Under the pieces are notes generated by a model, which was given only the letters and a program-made list of their open reading frames with translations, did no database searches and was not told the DNA's origin. A stretch of DNA of 64,000 nucleotides. Source: Nannocystis sp. RBIL2. GTDB lineage: Bacteria; Myxococcota_A; Polyangia; Nannocystales; Nannocystaceae. Position 1 is the stretch's first letter, and each line of letters starts with the position of its first letter. The translations under genes were made by a program, and so were the position numbers. Below are positions 8,272 to 16,708 of the stretch, in pieces. The stretch is from NCBI RefSeq assembly GCF_026626745.1, contig NZ_JAPNJW010000002.1:992001-1056000 (forward strand). The letters are read 5' to 3'.

Positions 8272-11200
8272 TCACCCGTCCTGCCCCTTGATCTCGCGCG
8301 GCTGGCGGGCGGGATCGCGGACCAGCCCGAACACGATCGCCAGCAGATCGTCGTCGCTCACCACCATGGCCGCCGCCTCGCGGCCGGGGGCCGCCGCCAG
8401 GCCCACGAGCACCGCATCGAGCACCGCCCCGCGGCGCCCCGGCTCGAGCCCGCCGACGAGCTGCTGCAGCGCCTCCTTGCGGGTCGCCGCGTCGCCCGTG
8501 GTCGCCAGCGCCGCGGCCGCCCGCACCCGCGCCGGGCCGCTCAGCCCGCGCAGGGCAGCCAGCCTGGCCGCCTGCATCGCGTCGACGCCGCAGAACGCCT
8601 CGGCCTCGACCGGCAGCGCGGCCCCGCCCGTCGCCGAGGGGTTACTCGTCATGTCCTTCACGCCATGTCCCGGAGCACCTGCTCCTTTGACCATGCCCTT
8701 GTCGCCAGGTCCTCTGGAACCTGCCCGTTTGGACATGTCCTTTTCGACCGCCAGCCGAGGGTCGCCGAGCGGCGTCAGCGGGGCCAGCTCGGCCGCCAGC
8801 TGCGCCGGCGCCAGGGCGGGCGCAGTGACCCCGGGGACGTCGCCACCGAACGCCCGCTCGAGCCGGCGGAACCCGGCCGGGTGCGTGAGCACCACCGAGA
8901 GCTCGGGCCACAGCGCCGCGCGCACGAGCGCGGCCGCCTGCTCGTCGGTCCACGCGTACTCGGCCAGCGCCAGCGCCAGCGCCTCGCGGGCATGCCAGCG
9001 GCGGGCCGGCGGGACCTCGGCGAGGTAGCTCTCGACCCCGCGGATCAGCGCCTCACGGCCGGCCTCGGCCTGACGCGGCGCCCAGGCGTCGTTCGCGTCC
9101 CGCACCGCCCGCACCGTCAACCGCAGCCGCACCTCCTCGGCCTCCGCGCCCTCGACCCCGTGCAGCAGCAACTGGCGCAGCGCCAGCAGCTCGTAGTGGC
9201 GCGCGTCGATCCACCCGGCCATCCGCGCCGCTCGCCGCCACACCGCGCGCGGATCGGCCGAGGCCGCCGCCGCCGCCTGGGCCAGCTGATCGGCGTGGTC
9301 GCGGCGGCCCAGCACCAGCGCCAGCTCCGCCTGCAGCGCGAGCTGCCCGGCGGCGACCTCCTGCGGCACGTGGGCGAGGTTGTCGGCCAGCGCCTCGGCG
9401 GCCACCCGCGTGTCGGCGGCGTACATCAGCGGCACCGCCACCCGCCCGGCGCAGTCGAGCGTCAGATCGGCCTCGATCGCCCCGCGCAGCGCGTCCCCGA
9501 GCTCCGGCGCCCCGAGACCCTCGGCGCGGGCCCGCTGGAGCGTCGCCGCCAGCGGACCGCTCGCGCCCGGGGCCAGCGACTCGGCCAACAGCGGACACGC
9601 GGCCCCGCGCGGCCCCGCCGGCGCGCGCGCGTGGGCCGACTCGGTCGCGCGTCGCTCCTGCTCCGAAAGCCATGTCTCTCCGAACACCTGCACGACCGCC
9701 GCGCGGTCGTCGGCGTCGCCGCAGCGCTCGCCGCAGGCCGCCTGCTCGAGCACGATCGCCGAGCCGGCCGCGCGCACGAGGTCGTCGGTCGGCGCGCTGC
9801 GGACCACCGTGGCCAGGGCCAGCGCCGCCCACGGCCGCCCCGCCGCCAGCTCGTGCCGGGCCTCGGCCGCCGCCAGCTCGGCGATCGCCGACAGCCCGCG
9901 CGCCTGCCCCTCGGCCAGGCCCCACGCCGCGATCGCCAGCGCCTGGTCGCGCCGCCCCGCGGCCCCGCGCAGGCGCGCCAGCTGCAGCAGCCGCGGCAGC
10001 GTCGAGGCGTCGACCGCCGCGCGCGCCGACCACAGCGCCGGCGGCGGCACCAGCCGCTGCGCCGGCCCGCTCGCACCTGATCCAGAAGACATGTCCTTTC
10101 GGCCAGTCGCAGTGTCTGTCCCTCCGGACAGCTTCGCAGCGCCCGCGCCTGCCTGAGTCGGGCTGGCTGTGCCTCCGGACAGCTCCGCCGGACCGGCCGA
10201 GGCTCCGGCGGTCGTGCCTGTCCCCGCGGACAGCTTCGCATCCGCAGCGGACGCGCCCTTGCCCGACGAACCTGTCCCCATGGACACCTTCTTGCCGCCC
10301 GCCGAGCTCCGCTTCGCCTCCGCCTTCTCGCCTCCGCGCTCCCCCGCCGTCTCGCGCGCCAGCTCGTCGGCCACCGCTGCCGCCCGCTCCGGCGCCGCCC
10401 GACCGCCGAGGCTGCCCGTCAGCGCCATCTCGGCGCTCGGCAGATCTCCCAGCAGCACGAACACCCGCCAGCTCATCGCCGCCGCTCCGGGGTCGTCGTC
10501 TGCCGCGTCGAGCAAGCGGATCACCGTGCTCGCAGTCGATCGCGCCGCGTCGTCCCCCGGCAGCTCGTAGCCCGGCCCCAGCTGCGCCAGCCGCAGCCGC
10601 ACGTAGTCGCGCGCAAGCTGCGACACCCGGGCGTCCGCCGCCGCGACCACGTCGGCGGCCGCCGACTCGCCGATCCACCCCCGCAGCTCGTCGAGATCGA
10701 CCAGGTCGAGCCCGAGCTCGCCGCGCAGCTCCGCCGCCAGCAGCTCGGCCACGTCGACCGGCTCGAGCTGCACCGCCAGCTTGGCCGCCGCCTCGCGCAG
10801 CGCCGCCGGTCCGGCCGCACGCGCCTGGGCGAGCGCCTGCGTCAGCGCCTGCGTGCGCGCGTCGAGCGACGGCGGCCGGCAGCGCTCGCCCTCGCAGCCG
10901 ACCAGGGTCCGCTGCGCCCGCGCCTGGATCTTCGCCGCCGCCACCACTTCTTCGTGCAGCGCGCGGTCGGTCCGCCACTGCACCTCGTCGGCGCTCGACT
11001 TGCCCTTGGGACAGATCATCGCCACCCGCCGGAGGTCGAGGTCGGCCGCCAGCGCCTCGCCCTCGGCCAGGAACCGCGCCGCCCGGCGGCGGAACAGCCC
11101 GCAGACGTCCTGCCGGCCCGCCAGCGGATCGGTCTCGAGGCTGGCCGCGCGGGCGTAGTGCGCCGCCGCCAGCCCGGTCAGGCCGTCGGTCGCCTCGAGG

Positions 11201-11811
11201 TCGGCGAGCGCCACCAGCGACGGCAGCTCCGCGTGCTTGCGGAAGTCGCGGAGGAGCACCGCTCGCGCCTCGTCCGCGCGCCCGAGCGCCACCAACGAGC
11301 GGGCCCACGCCCGCGCCGCCTTGCCACGCGGCAGGATCCGCGCCTGCCCGGCGCGAGCCACCACCTCGTCGTGGCGGCCCTGGTCGGACAGCCGCGGCAG
11401 GCGCGAGTGACACGCAACCGTACCTGTCCCGAAGAACATGGCCCAAGCGACCAGCGCTTTCTGCCATGTGCCAAAGGACCGGCGCGCCCGTGCCTCGATC
11501 GTCGCTCCTTCGTCCTGCCGCTCGGAGCCTTGCAGCTCGCGTCCGTCAGCCGTCACGCCTCGGGCCTGCGGACCGGACCGGCCCGGCCCGCCCTCGGTCG
11601 TCGTCGACCGCACCTGCGGATCGGACCGGCGCGACACGCCTCCCTCGAACGTCGACGCCCGGCCCTGCCGATCGGAGCCATGCCGCTCGCGTCCGCCGGT
11701 CCTCATTCCCTCGCCCTGCCGATCGGACCCGCCAGGCCCGCCTCCCTCGGTCGTCCTTGCGTGGCCCTGCCGATCGGACCGGCGAGGGCCTCCGCCGGCG
11801 GCGGTCGTCAT
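8272..11811 (-). CDS. Large repeat-containing putative lipoprotein (1179 residues)
   Basis: The start ATG overlaps the stop of the preceding TPR lipoprotein gene (ATGA), so this start is preferred over the longer upstream frame. Residues 1-110 are six to seven copies of a 17-residue Arg/Gly/Asp-rich unit (core SDRQG). A hydrophobic segment follows and ends TGTVAC, possibly a late lipoprotein signal. The bulk is Ala/Leu/Arg-rich helical sequence compatible with TPR- or HEAT-like solenoids. Two low-complexity linkers, around residues 510-570 (AKLSGGT units) and 1020-1055 (KDMSKRAG region), coincide with clusters of dispersed palindromes. No enzyme motif is seen. Neighbours suggest an envelope-associated complex with the TPR and sulfatase-like lipoproteins. 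It could also start internally nearer the hydrophobic segment. Confidence 0.7.
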   Translation of the reverse strand: MTTAAGGGPRRSDRQGHARTTEGGGPGGSDRQGEGMRTGGRERHGSDRQGRASTFEGGVSRRSDPQVRSTTTEGGPGRSGPQARGVTADGRELQGSERQDEGATIEARARRSFGTWQKALVAWAMFFGTGTVACHSRLPRLSDQGRHDEVVARAGQARILPRGKAARAWARSLVALGRADEARAVLLRDFRKHAELPSLVALADLEATDGLTGLAAAHYARAASLETDPLAGRQDVCGLFRRRAARFLAEGEALAADLDLRRVAMICPKGKSSADEVQWRTDRALHEEVVAAAKIQARAQRTLVGCEGERCRPPSLDARTQALTQALAQARAAGPAALREAAAKLAVQLEPVDVAELLAAELRGELGLDLVDLDELRGWIGESAAADVVAAADARVSQLARDYVRLRLAQLGPGYELPGDDAARSTASTVIRLLDAADDDPGAAAMSWRVFVLLGDLPSAEMALTGSLGGRAAPERAAAVADELARETAGERGGEKAEAKRSSAGGKKVSMGTGSSGKGASAADAKLSAGTGTTAGASAGPAELSGGTASPTQAGAGAAKLSGGTDTATGRKDMSSGSGASGPAQRLVPPPALWSARAAVDASTLPRLLQLARLRGAAGRRDQALAIAAWGLAEGQARGLSAIAELAAAEARHELAAGRPWAALALATVVRSAPTDDLVRAAGSAIVLEQAACGERCGDADDRAAVVQVFGETWLSEQERRATESAHARAPAGPRGAACPLLAESLAPGASGPLAATLQRARAEGLGAPELGDALRGAIEADLTLDCAGRVAVPLMYAADTRVAAEALADNLAHVPQEVAAGQLALQAELALVLGRRDHADQLAQAAAAASADPRAVWRRAARMAGWIDARHYELLALRQLLLHGVEGAEAEEVRLRLTVRAVRDANDAWAPRQAEAGREALIRGVESYLAEVPPARRWHAREALALALAEYAWTDEQAAALVRAALWPELSVVLTHPAGFRRLERAFGGDVPGVTAPALAPAQLAAELAPLTPLGDPRLAVEKDMSKRAGSRGPGDKGMVKGAGAPGHGVKDMTSNPSATGGAALPVEAEAFCGVDAMQAARLAALRGLSGPARVRAAAALATTGDAATRKEALQQLVGGLEPGRRGAVLDAVLVGLAAAPGREAAAMVVSDDDLLAIVFGLVRDPARQPREIKGQDG
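8650..8748. repeat. Cluster of dispersed palindromes encoding a Lys/Gly-rich linker
   Basis: Contains CATGTCC, GGAGCA-CC-TGCTCC (8671-8684), CAGGTCC-TCTG-GAACCTG (8706-8723, one mismatch) and GGACATGTCC in under 100 bases. On the minus strand it encodes a linker rich in Lys, Gly, Met and Pro between two Ala-rich helical blocks. Confidence 0.65.
10116..10287. repeat. Four in-frame palindromes with 51-51-54 base spacing
   Basis: CTGTCC-CTCC-GGACAG (10116-10131), CTGTGC-CTCC-GGACAG (10167-10182), CTGTCC-CCGC-GGACAG (10218-10233) and CTGTCC-CCAT-GGACAC (10272-10287). The spacing of 17, 17 and 18 codons makes a protein repeat with core A(K/E)LSxGT. A further ACATGTCC lies at 10090-10097. This combines tandem duplication with palindrome conservation. 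Confidence 0.85.
11423..11480. repeat. Degenerate palindrome cluster encoding the hydrophobic segment of the large lipoprotein
   Basis: CTGTCCCGAAGAACATG and CCATGTGCCAAAGGACC are imperfect members of the family. They flank the codons for the segment SFGTWQKALVAWAMFFGTG that precedes the putative lipobox Cys. Confidence 0.5.
11482..11811. repeat. Tandem array, period 51 bases, six to seven units
   Basis: Anchors of the form CTGC(C/G)GATCGGA or close variants begin at 11515, 11566, 11614, 11665, 11716 and 11767, i.e. steps of 51, 48, 51, 51 and 51. Each unit encodes about 17 residues rich in Arg, Gly, Asp, Ser and Thr, forming the N-terminus of the large lipoprotein. The anchor itself resembles a TGyCC-N4-GGAC palindrome, which links it to the dispersed family. 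Confidence 0.85.
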
Positions 11812-12479
11812 TCCGCGGCCCCGCCGACGGGAGCCGGACAGGCCAGCGCCGCCGCGCCGCCCGCCTCCTCGATCAGCTTGGCCAGCAGCCGGCGATCGCC
11901 CGCGCCGAGCCGATCTTCCATCCCTTTGGCCGCGCACAGCGGCTCCTTCGCCGAGTCCGAATCGCCCAGCGTGATGTAGCCGCTCGCCAGTCGGAGCTGG
12001 CCGATCGGCCGCTCGGGGTGGGCCTCGACCTCCTTCTCGAGCAGCTCGATCCCCGTCTCCGAGTCGCCGTGCTTGAGCAGCCGCGACGGCGCCGCCACGT
12101 ACAGCGACCCGAGCAGATGCGTCGCGGCCCCCTCGCGGAAGTCGGGCTCCTTCTCGCGGGCCTTGCGGGCGTACGCCTCGGCCTCGGTCACCAGCCCGCC
12201 CGCCTGCAGCCCGCGATTTTCTGCCAGGCGGCCGGCGATGGCGGCGCGGGCGAACGCGTAGGCGGGCGTGTCCTCTTCCCAGCTCGTGATCAGCGCGTAG
12301 GCGTCCTCGCGGTCGGACGGCTTGTCGGCCTGGGCGTCGATCTGGGCCTCGAGCGCCTCGTAGACGGCGATCGGGTCGTGGGCCTCGGCGGCCGCCGCGA
12401 ACTTCGGGTTCTGCGTGTTGCCGTGCGGGCGGCAACCGGCGAGCGCGACGAGGATGACGGCGAGGAGCGAGCTGCGCAT
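11808..12479 (-). CDS. TPR-type lipoprotein
   Basis: A 223-residue lipoprotein. MRSSLLAVILVALAGC is a clean signal peptide with lipobox LAGC, which favours this ATG over a GTG ten codons upstream. The rest is helical with TPR-like periodicity (AEAYARKAREKEPDFREGAATHLLGSLY; then LLEKEVEAHPERPIGQLRLASGYITLGD), typical of scaffold lipoproteins that hold envelope complexes together. Its stop overlaps the start of the large repeat lipoprotein (ATGA), and the PhnD-like gene ends 34 bases upstream, so the three are probably one operon. The binding partner is unknown. Confidence 0.8.
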   Translation of the reverse strand: MRSSLLAVILVALAGCRPHGNTQNPKFAAAAEAHDPIAVYEALEAQIDAQADKPSDREDAYALITSWEEDTPAYAFARAAIAGRLAENRGLQAGGLVTEAEAYARKAREKEPDFREGAATHLLGSLYVAAPSRLLKHGDSETGIELLEKEVEAHPERPIGQLRLASGYITLGDSDSAKEPLCAAKGMEDRLGAGDRRLLAKLIEEAGGAAALACPAPVGGAAE

Positions 12480-12513
12480 CGCCGGCAGGAATACCACGGC
12501 GCTCGCCACGCGG

Positions 12514-13353
12514 TCACTTGTCGTAGGCCGACATCACGCTGGCGTAGTCCGACGCGCTCGCGCTCTTGAAGGCCGACAGCCCGGCTTCGCGGCAGGTCGC
12601 CTTGCCGTCGCCGGCGCAGATCTTCCCGAGGCTGCTCTGGAACGCCTTGCGCTCCGCCGCGGGCGCCGACGGGAACGCGACGACCACCATCGGCGGCAGC
12701 TTGTCGGACGCCCAGATCGACTTCACCGCCGCGCCGCCCTCGATTTTGCTGAGCTCGGCCAGCTGCGCGTCGTCGACGAGGGCGCACTCGGCCTCGCCGC
12801 TCGTCACCTTCTTCAGCGTCTGCACCGGTCGCTTGGTCTCGACCAGAGTGAAGTCGCCAAGCGTGAACTTGCCGGCGCCGATCACCTTGTCGATGAACTT
12901 GCGGTCGTCGGCGTGGTCGCTCGCCAGGGTCTTGCCCTTGCAGCCGGCCAGGTCCGCCTGGGTCTTGCTGATGATGTGGTACTGCCGCCCGCCGGCCTGA
13001 GCGACCTCGGCCTGGCCGATGACGTCGAGCTTGTGCTTGGGACCGAGGGCCAGGAACGCGGCCAACGACATGATCCCGTAGTGCGGGTCGACCGAGTGGA
13101 TCTGCGTCTCGGCGGCTTCGCGGCTCGTGAGATACTTGCCCGCGCTCGCGGTCCAGCCGTTCTGCTTCGCCACCACCGCGATGAGCTTGTCGATCAAGGG
13201 TTGGGCCTGCGCCGCGCTGCCGACTCCGTGCTCCTTGATCACCAGCACGTTGACGGTGCCATCACCCGCCTTGGCCGTTTGCGTCGCCGTCCCGACGGCG
13301 GCACAGCAAGCGGCGGCGAGGGCGATGGAAGCGAGTCTGCGTGTAACGGGCAT
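12514..13353 (-). CDS. PhnD/SsuA-type periplasmic binding-fold protein
   Basis: A 279-residue secreted protein; residues 1-28 are a signal peptide cleaved near AKAG. The fold is that of the phosphate/phosphonate substrate-binding family (type 2 periplasmic binding): start VNVLVIKEHG, a PHYGIMSLAAFLAL segment, the linker GCKGKTLASDHADDRKFI, and the VTSGEAECALVDDAQLAEL stretch that in the family precedes the hinge. A strong AGGAG site lies 5 bases before the ATG. No ABC permease or ATPase gene is adjacent, so it may be a sensor or orphan binding protein. It heads the minus-strand run that ends with rsmE; the 210 bases upstream should hold the promoter. Confidence 0.72.
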   Translation of the reverse strand: MPVTRRLASIALAAACCAAVGTATQTAKAGDGTVNVLVIKEHGVGSAAQAQPLIDKLIAVVAKQNGWTASAGKYLTSREAAETQIHSVDPHYGIMSLAAFLALGPKHKLDVIGQAEVAQAGGRQYHIISKTQADLAGCKGKTLASDHADDRKFIDKVIGAGKFTLGDFTLVETKRPVQTLKKVTSGEAECALVDDAQLAELSKIEGGAAVKSIWASDKLPPMVVVAFPSAPAAERKAFQSSLGKICAGDGKATCREAGLSAFKSASASDYASVMSAYDK

Positions 13354-13564
13354 GTTGTCTCCTGGCGCGCTTGGACGGGCCTGCCTATGAACTATGCACC
13401 GTCTCGCCGCCGCGGCGAAATCTAGCGCGGGCGGCCCGCCCGCCCGCGTTTACGAGCGAATCGCCGAGCTCGCCAGAGGCCTCTCGACCGTCCGCCAACT
13501 CACGCCTTGCGGCCTTGCGCATGACCCCGAGATCGGCCTGCCGGTGATCGGCGGCACAATCCGG

Positions 13565-14095
13565 TCACGCGCGCGAGCTCGGGCGCCGGCACGGCATGAA
13601 CGCCAGCAGCAGCGCCAGCGCGACCGCAGCGCCCACCGCAGCCAGGCCCCACGTGCTCGGACTCGTCGCCTCGCTCGCCAGCCCGAGCGCCGCTCGGGCC
13701 TGCGCCAACACGCTGCCCCGCTCGCTGAGCCCGAACAGCGGCGCCAGCGTGGTGTAAGCGGCGATCGTCGCCAGCGCGTAGAACAGCCCGAGGATCCAGC
13801 TGCGGACCCGCGGATCGAGACCGGAGCCGGCGATCTCGACCGAGTGCGTGGCGTTCAGCACGTCCTTGGCGAACATCGGATCGTTGCGCTGGCGCACGCT
13901 GTCGAACAGCTCGAGCTCGCGGTCGACGAAGCGGCCGAGCTCGGCGCGGCACTCCGGATCGGACTCGACCAGCGCCCGGAGCTCCGGCGGCAGCCACGTC
14001 TGGCCGCGAGGGTCGCGCTTGAGCGTGCTCGACTGCACGTCGAGCTCCTCGAGGAAGCCGCGCAGCCGGACGATCGATGGCGATGCTTCAGGCAT
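13565..14095 (-). CDS. Membrane protein downstream of ECF sigma factor, likely anti-sigma partner
   Basis: A 176-residue protein. The N-terminal 85 residues are acidic and helical (LPPELRALVESDPECRAELGRFVDRELELFD), similar to the short cytosolic domain of anti-sigma factors; two membrane helices follow (about 99-119 and 145-167). No zinc-binding HxxxCxxC motif is visible, so it would not be a classical ZAS protein. The start overlaps the sigma-factor stop by eight bases (ATGCCTGA), implying coupled translation and stoichiometric production. The role as anti-sigma factor is inferred from this layout and topology. Confidence 0.65.
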   Translation of the reverse strand: MPEASPSIVRLRGFLEELDVQSSTLKRDPRGQTWLPPELRALVESDPECRAELGRFVDRELELFDSVRQRNDPMFAKDVLNATHSVEIAGSGLDPRVRSWILGLFYALATIAAYTTLAPLFGLSERGSVLAQARAALGLASEATSPSTWGLAAVGAAVALALLLAFMPCRRPSSRA

Positions 14096-14720
14096 CCTCG
14101 GCCTCGACCTCGCCCGAACCCCAACCATCGAGGTGCTCGCGCAGCATCCGCTTGGCGCGGTGGAGGTGCGTCTTGACTGTCCCGAGAGGCAGCTCGAGGA
14201 TCTCCGCGATCTCGGGGTACGACACGTCCTCGAGGTAGTACAGCATCACGACCGCCCGGTAGCGCTCGGGCAGCGCGCCGATCGCCGCGTCGAGGTCCTT
14301 GCGCATGTCACAGCGGTTCGCGGACGTCGAAGTCTCGGGGGCCATCGCGCCGGCCTCGAAGTTCTCGGGCAGCGCCGCCAACTCGCGCACGCGGGCGCGG
14401 TGGTTCAGATAGACGTTGTAGGCGATCCGGTACAGCCAGGTCGAAAACCGGGCCCGGCCCTCGAAGCCACACAGACCGCGATAGGCGCGGAGGAACACCT
14501 CCTGCGCGAGGTCGTCGGCGAGATTGCGGTCGCTCGTGAGGCGCAGGAGCAGGCCGCGGACCTTGCCCTGATGCCGCCGGAGCAGCTCGCCGAACGCCTT
14601 TTCACCGTCGGCCCGGCCGGCCGCCTGGACCAGCGCGTCGTCACCGAGATCGGCCAGATTCTGGGTCTTGCGGAGCCCGAACCCGAGCCAGGAGAGCGCT
14701 GCTGTGGACACCTTGCTCAT
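14088..14720 (-). CDS. ECF-type RNA polymerase sigma factor
   Basis: A 210-residue sigma-70 family factor with region 2 (FGELLRRHQGKVRGLLLRLTSDRNLADDLAQEVFLRAYRGL... with the FSTWLYRIAYNVYLNHRAR helix) and region 4 (DLDAAIGALPERYRAVVMLYYLEDVSYPEIAEILELPLGTVKTHLHRAKRMLREHL). No region 3 is present, as expected for extracytoplasmic-function sigma factors. The ATG overlaps the stop of the upstream membrane protein gene (ATGA), and the following membrane protein overlaps its stop, so the three form a coupled cassette. Its regulon is unknown; autoregulation from upstream of the first gene is likely but I could not identify a promoter. Confidence 0.9.
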   Translation of the reverse strand: MSKVSTAALSWLGFGLRKTQNLADLGDDALVQAAGRADGEKAFGELLRRHQGKVRGLLLRLTSDRNLADDLAQEVFLRAYRGLCGFEGRARFSTWLYRIAYNVYLNHRARVRELAALPENFEAGAMAPETSTSANRCDMRKDLDAAIGALPERYRAVVMLYYLEDVSYPEIAEILELPLGTVKTHLHRAKRMLREHLDGWGSGEVEAEDA

Positions 14721-15205
14721 GAGTTCCTCTTGCGCGACGCGGCGAACGAAGCGAGATAGCCGAGACCGATAAAGCCGGGGATGAGGCCCGTGGGGCCGAG
14801 GCCGGGCATGCTGACCGAAGCGCCGAGCAGACCCAGCCCGGCGAAGATGAGCACGATCCCGCGTCGCAGGTCGCCCTGGGCCGACGACGGGAACAGGTCG
14901 TGCGGGGGATCCATGCCCTTTTCGAGGTAGCGTCGCGCCAGCTCGAATCGGCCTTCCTCGCCGCGCTGGCGGATCCTCACCACCGCGATCACCGCGATCA
15001 CGAGCAGCGCCAGGAACGCCACATCGACGACCACCGACGACGCGCACACGTCCGCGCCGCCGCTCGGTCCGGTCGGGCCGCCCCACCAGAACGAGCCGAT
15101 GCGGGTAAAACAGCCGCGGGTCGCCATCGCGGCGCCCTCGACCAGGTCATCGATGTGCAGGCCGAACCCGCCGTAGTCCAGAGATGACAAGAAGGTGCGC
15201 AGCAT
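14717..15205 (-). CDS. Small membrane protein, first gene of the sigma-factor cassette
   Basis: A 162-residue protein with a hydrophobic helix at about 55-78, a conserved-looking cytosolic stretch (EGRFELARRYLEKGMDPPHDLFP, reminiscent of DUF6249-type proteins) and two more helices at about 113-155. It ends in the sigma-factor start (ATGA). It could help sense an envelope signal with the downstream membrane protein, or be an independent structural protein; the sequence does not decide. The start could also be internal (ATG GCG ACC, residue 27). Confidence 0.7.
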   Translation of the reverse strand: MLRTFLSSLDYGGFGLHIDDLVEGAAMATRGCFTRIGSFWWGGPTGPSGGADVCASSVVVDVAFLALLVIAVIAVVRIRQRGEEGRFELARRYLEKGMDPPHDLFPSSAQGDLRRGIVLIFAGLGLLGASVSMPGLGPTGLIPGFIGLGYLASFAASRKRNS

Positions 15206-15241
15206 CGACCCTCGTACGACCCGACCAGGGTCCCCGCGGTT

Positions 15242-15877
15242 TCACCCGGAGGCAAGCGACGATGCAGTCAGTTGCTGGCAATACCGCGCCCACAGGGCCT
15301 CGAAGGTGAGATGTTGTGGGGGCTCGGCCTCTGCATCTGCAGCCCTCACCCCGCGCAAAACCTGCGCGGCCGCCCGGTAGGCCGCCTCGACCGTCGCCGG
15401 CAGCTCGGCCGGATGCGCCGCGCGCGTGGCGTCGACCAGCGCCGCGAACTCGGCCCCCTCGCTCACCCCGTAGAAGACCCCCTGGATCTCGACCTGCTCC
15501 TTGAACCACGCGTCGACATCGCCGCCGGCCGGCGCGTAGGCGCAGGACAGCACCGAGCACGCCAGTTCCTCCCACAGCAGCGCCCGCTGCTCCCGAACCC
15601 GCAGGTCGAGCGGGATCAGCCCGTAGTCGAAGCCGTGGTCGTCGGCCAGGCGCCCGGCCTGGATGGCGTGGGCGAACTCGTGGACCAGGTTCGGCAGGCC
15701 GGCCGCGACCACCACGAACGGCCTGTCCCCCGGGTCGTCCGCGCGGCGAGCCCGGATCAGGTTGTCGTCGCCCGCCGCGATCACCACCTCCGCGCCCATC
15801 GCCGCCAGCGCGCGCGCCATGACCGGCAACAGCGGCGCCCCGGCATCCGGGTGACCTGGCTCGACGAACAGGTTCAA
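15242..15877 (-). CDS. Protein with HEFAH zinc-peptidase-like motif, function unknown
   Basis: A 211-residue cytosolic-looking protein. LVHEFAHAIQAG (about 64-75) is an HExxH motif as in zinc metallopeptidases, followed by an acidic EEL stretch (about 102-105) that could give the third ligand. Many myxobacterial proteins of this kind are of unknown substrate. It follows the two-helix membrane protein gene by 7 bases and is probably co-transcribed with it. Without more of a peptidase signature, peptidase activity is only suggested. Confidence 0.65.
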   Translation of the reverse strand: MNLFVEPGHPDAGAPLLPVMARALAAMGAEVVIAAGDDNLIRARRADDPGDRPFVVVAAGLPNLVHEFAHAIQAGRLADDHGFDYGLIPLDLRVREQRALLWEELACSVLSCAYAPAGGDVDAWFKEQVEIQGVFYGVSEGAEFAALVDATRAAHPAELPATVEAAYRAAAQVLRGVRAADAEAEPPQHLTFEALWARYCQQLTASSLASG

Positions 15878-15884
15878 GCCCGCC

Positions 15885-16607
15885 TCAGAACGCCCACTGC
15901 AGCCCGAGCACCACCTCGCGCCGGCTGGCCCGCAGATCGGCGCGCAGCCGCTTCTGCTGCAGCTTGCCGACCGTCAGCATGGCGATCCCGCCGGCCAGCA
16001 GCAGCACCCCCGGGATGAGCAGCGCGGCCGTGGCGCGATTTCGCGCAGGCTCCAGACAACCGTTGCCGGCGCGGTCCTGGCGCGGATCGCAGGCCTCCTG
16101 CTCCGCCAGCGTGTTCACCTTCGCCTGCGACATCGCGATCCCGCCGCCCGTCAGCACCGCGCCGATGCCGAGGAACACCGCTCCGCTGCGCACCCAGCTG
16201 CGGGCCCGCTGCGCCTCCGGGCTGTCGACGAGCGGGTCGTAGGGCACCTCGTCCTCGTCCTCTTCATCCTCGGCCGGTCCCTCCGGCTGCACTGGCGGCG
16301 TCGTCGTCTCCGGTGTCGAAGCCGACGGCGCCGTCGCGCTCGCCGAGCTCGTGCCCTCGGTCGACACCGGCGCCCCGGTCGGCGCCACCGCGCCCGCAGG
16401 CGGCTGGGCGGGCGGCGGCTCCGGCACCGCGGGCGTCGTTTCGGCGCCCGGCGCCTCCGGACCCGAGGACGTCGCCCCGCCGGCGCCCGGCCCCTCGATC
16501 ACCGCGTCGTCGCCCGTGTACTCGCGCGTGGTGGGCGGGCCGGCGAGGAGCGACCCACTGACCAGGACATGCAAGGCGACGCGCAGCACGGGCGGCGAGA
16601 CTACCAC
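15885..16607 (-). CDS. Secreted/membrane protein with Pro/Thr-rich linker and two C-terminal helices
   Basis: A 240-residue protein starting at GTG, with a signal-like N-terminus (to about 23), a Pro/Ala/Thr/Ser linker, an acidic DEEDEDEVPYDP patch (about 115-126), and two membrane helices (about 141-160 and 191-209). The last residues, VVLGLQWAF, resemble the end of the 48388-49308 protein (GVVGLQWSGRF), suggesting a shared C-terminal module. Function unknown. It is divergent from the DsbA-like gene, with 101 bases between starts that must contain both promoters. Confidence 0.7.
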   Translation of the reverse strand: MVVSPPVLRVALHVLVSGSLLAGPPTTREYTGDDAVIEGPGAGGATSSGPEAPGAETTPAVPEPPPAQPPAGAVAPTGAPVSTEGTSSASATAPSASTPETTTPPVQPEGPAEDEEDEDEVPYDPLVDSPEAQRARSWVRSGAVFLGIGAVLTGGGIAMSQAKVNTLAEQEACDPRQDRAGNGCLEPARNRATAALLIPGVLLLAGGIAMLTVGKLQQKRLRADLRASRREVVLGLQWAF

Positions 16608-16708
16608 GGCCCCAGGCGCGCGAAAGGCCGCGGCCGGCCCGAACGGCCTCGCCGCCGGGTTTCCCGCCCCGCCTTGAACAAACCGCGGCGGCGGGTCACA
16701 GTCCCCGC

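Noticed and set aside
5023..10080. A very long plus-strand open frame (1685 codons) and many other long plus-strand frames here
   Set aside because: High GC makes long non-coding frames common. The minus-strand frames contain RsmE, sulfatase-fold and lipoprotein signatures with overlapping stop/start pairs, while the plus frames are Arg/Pro/His-rich without domains.
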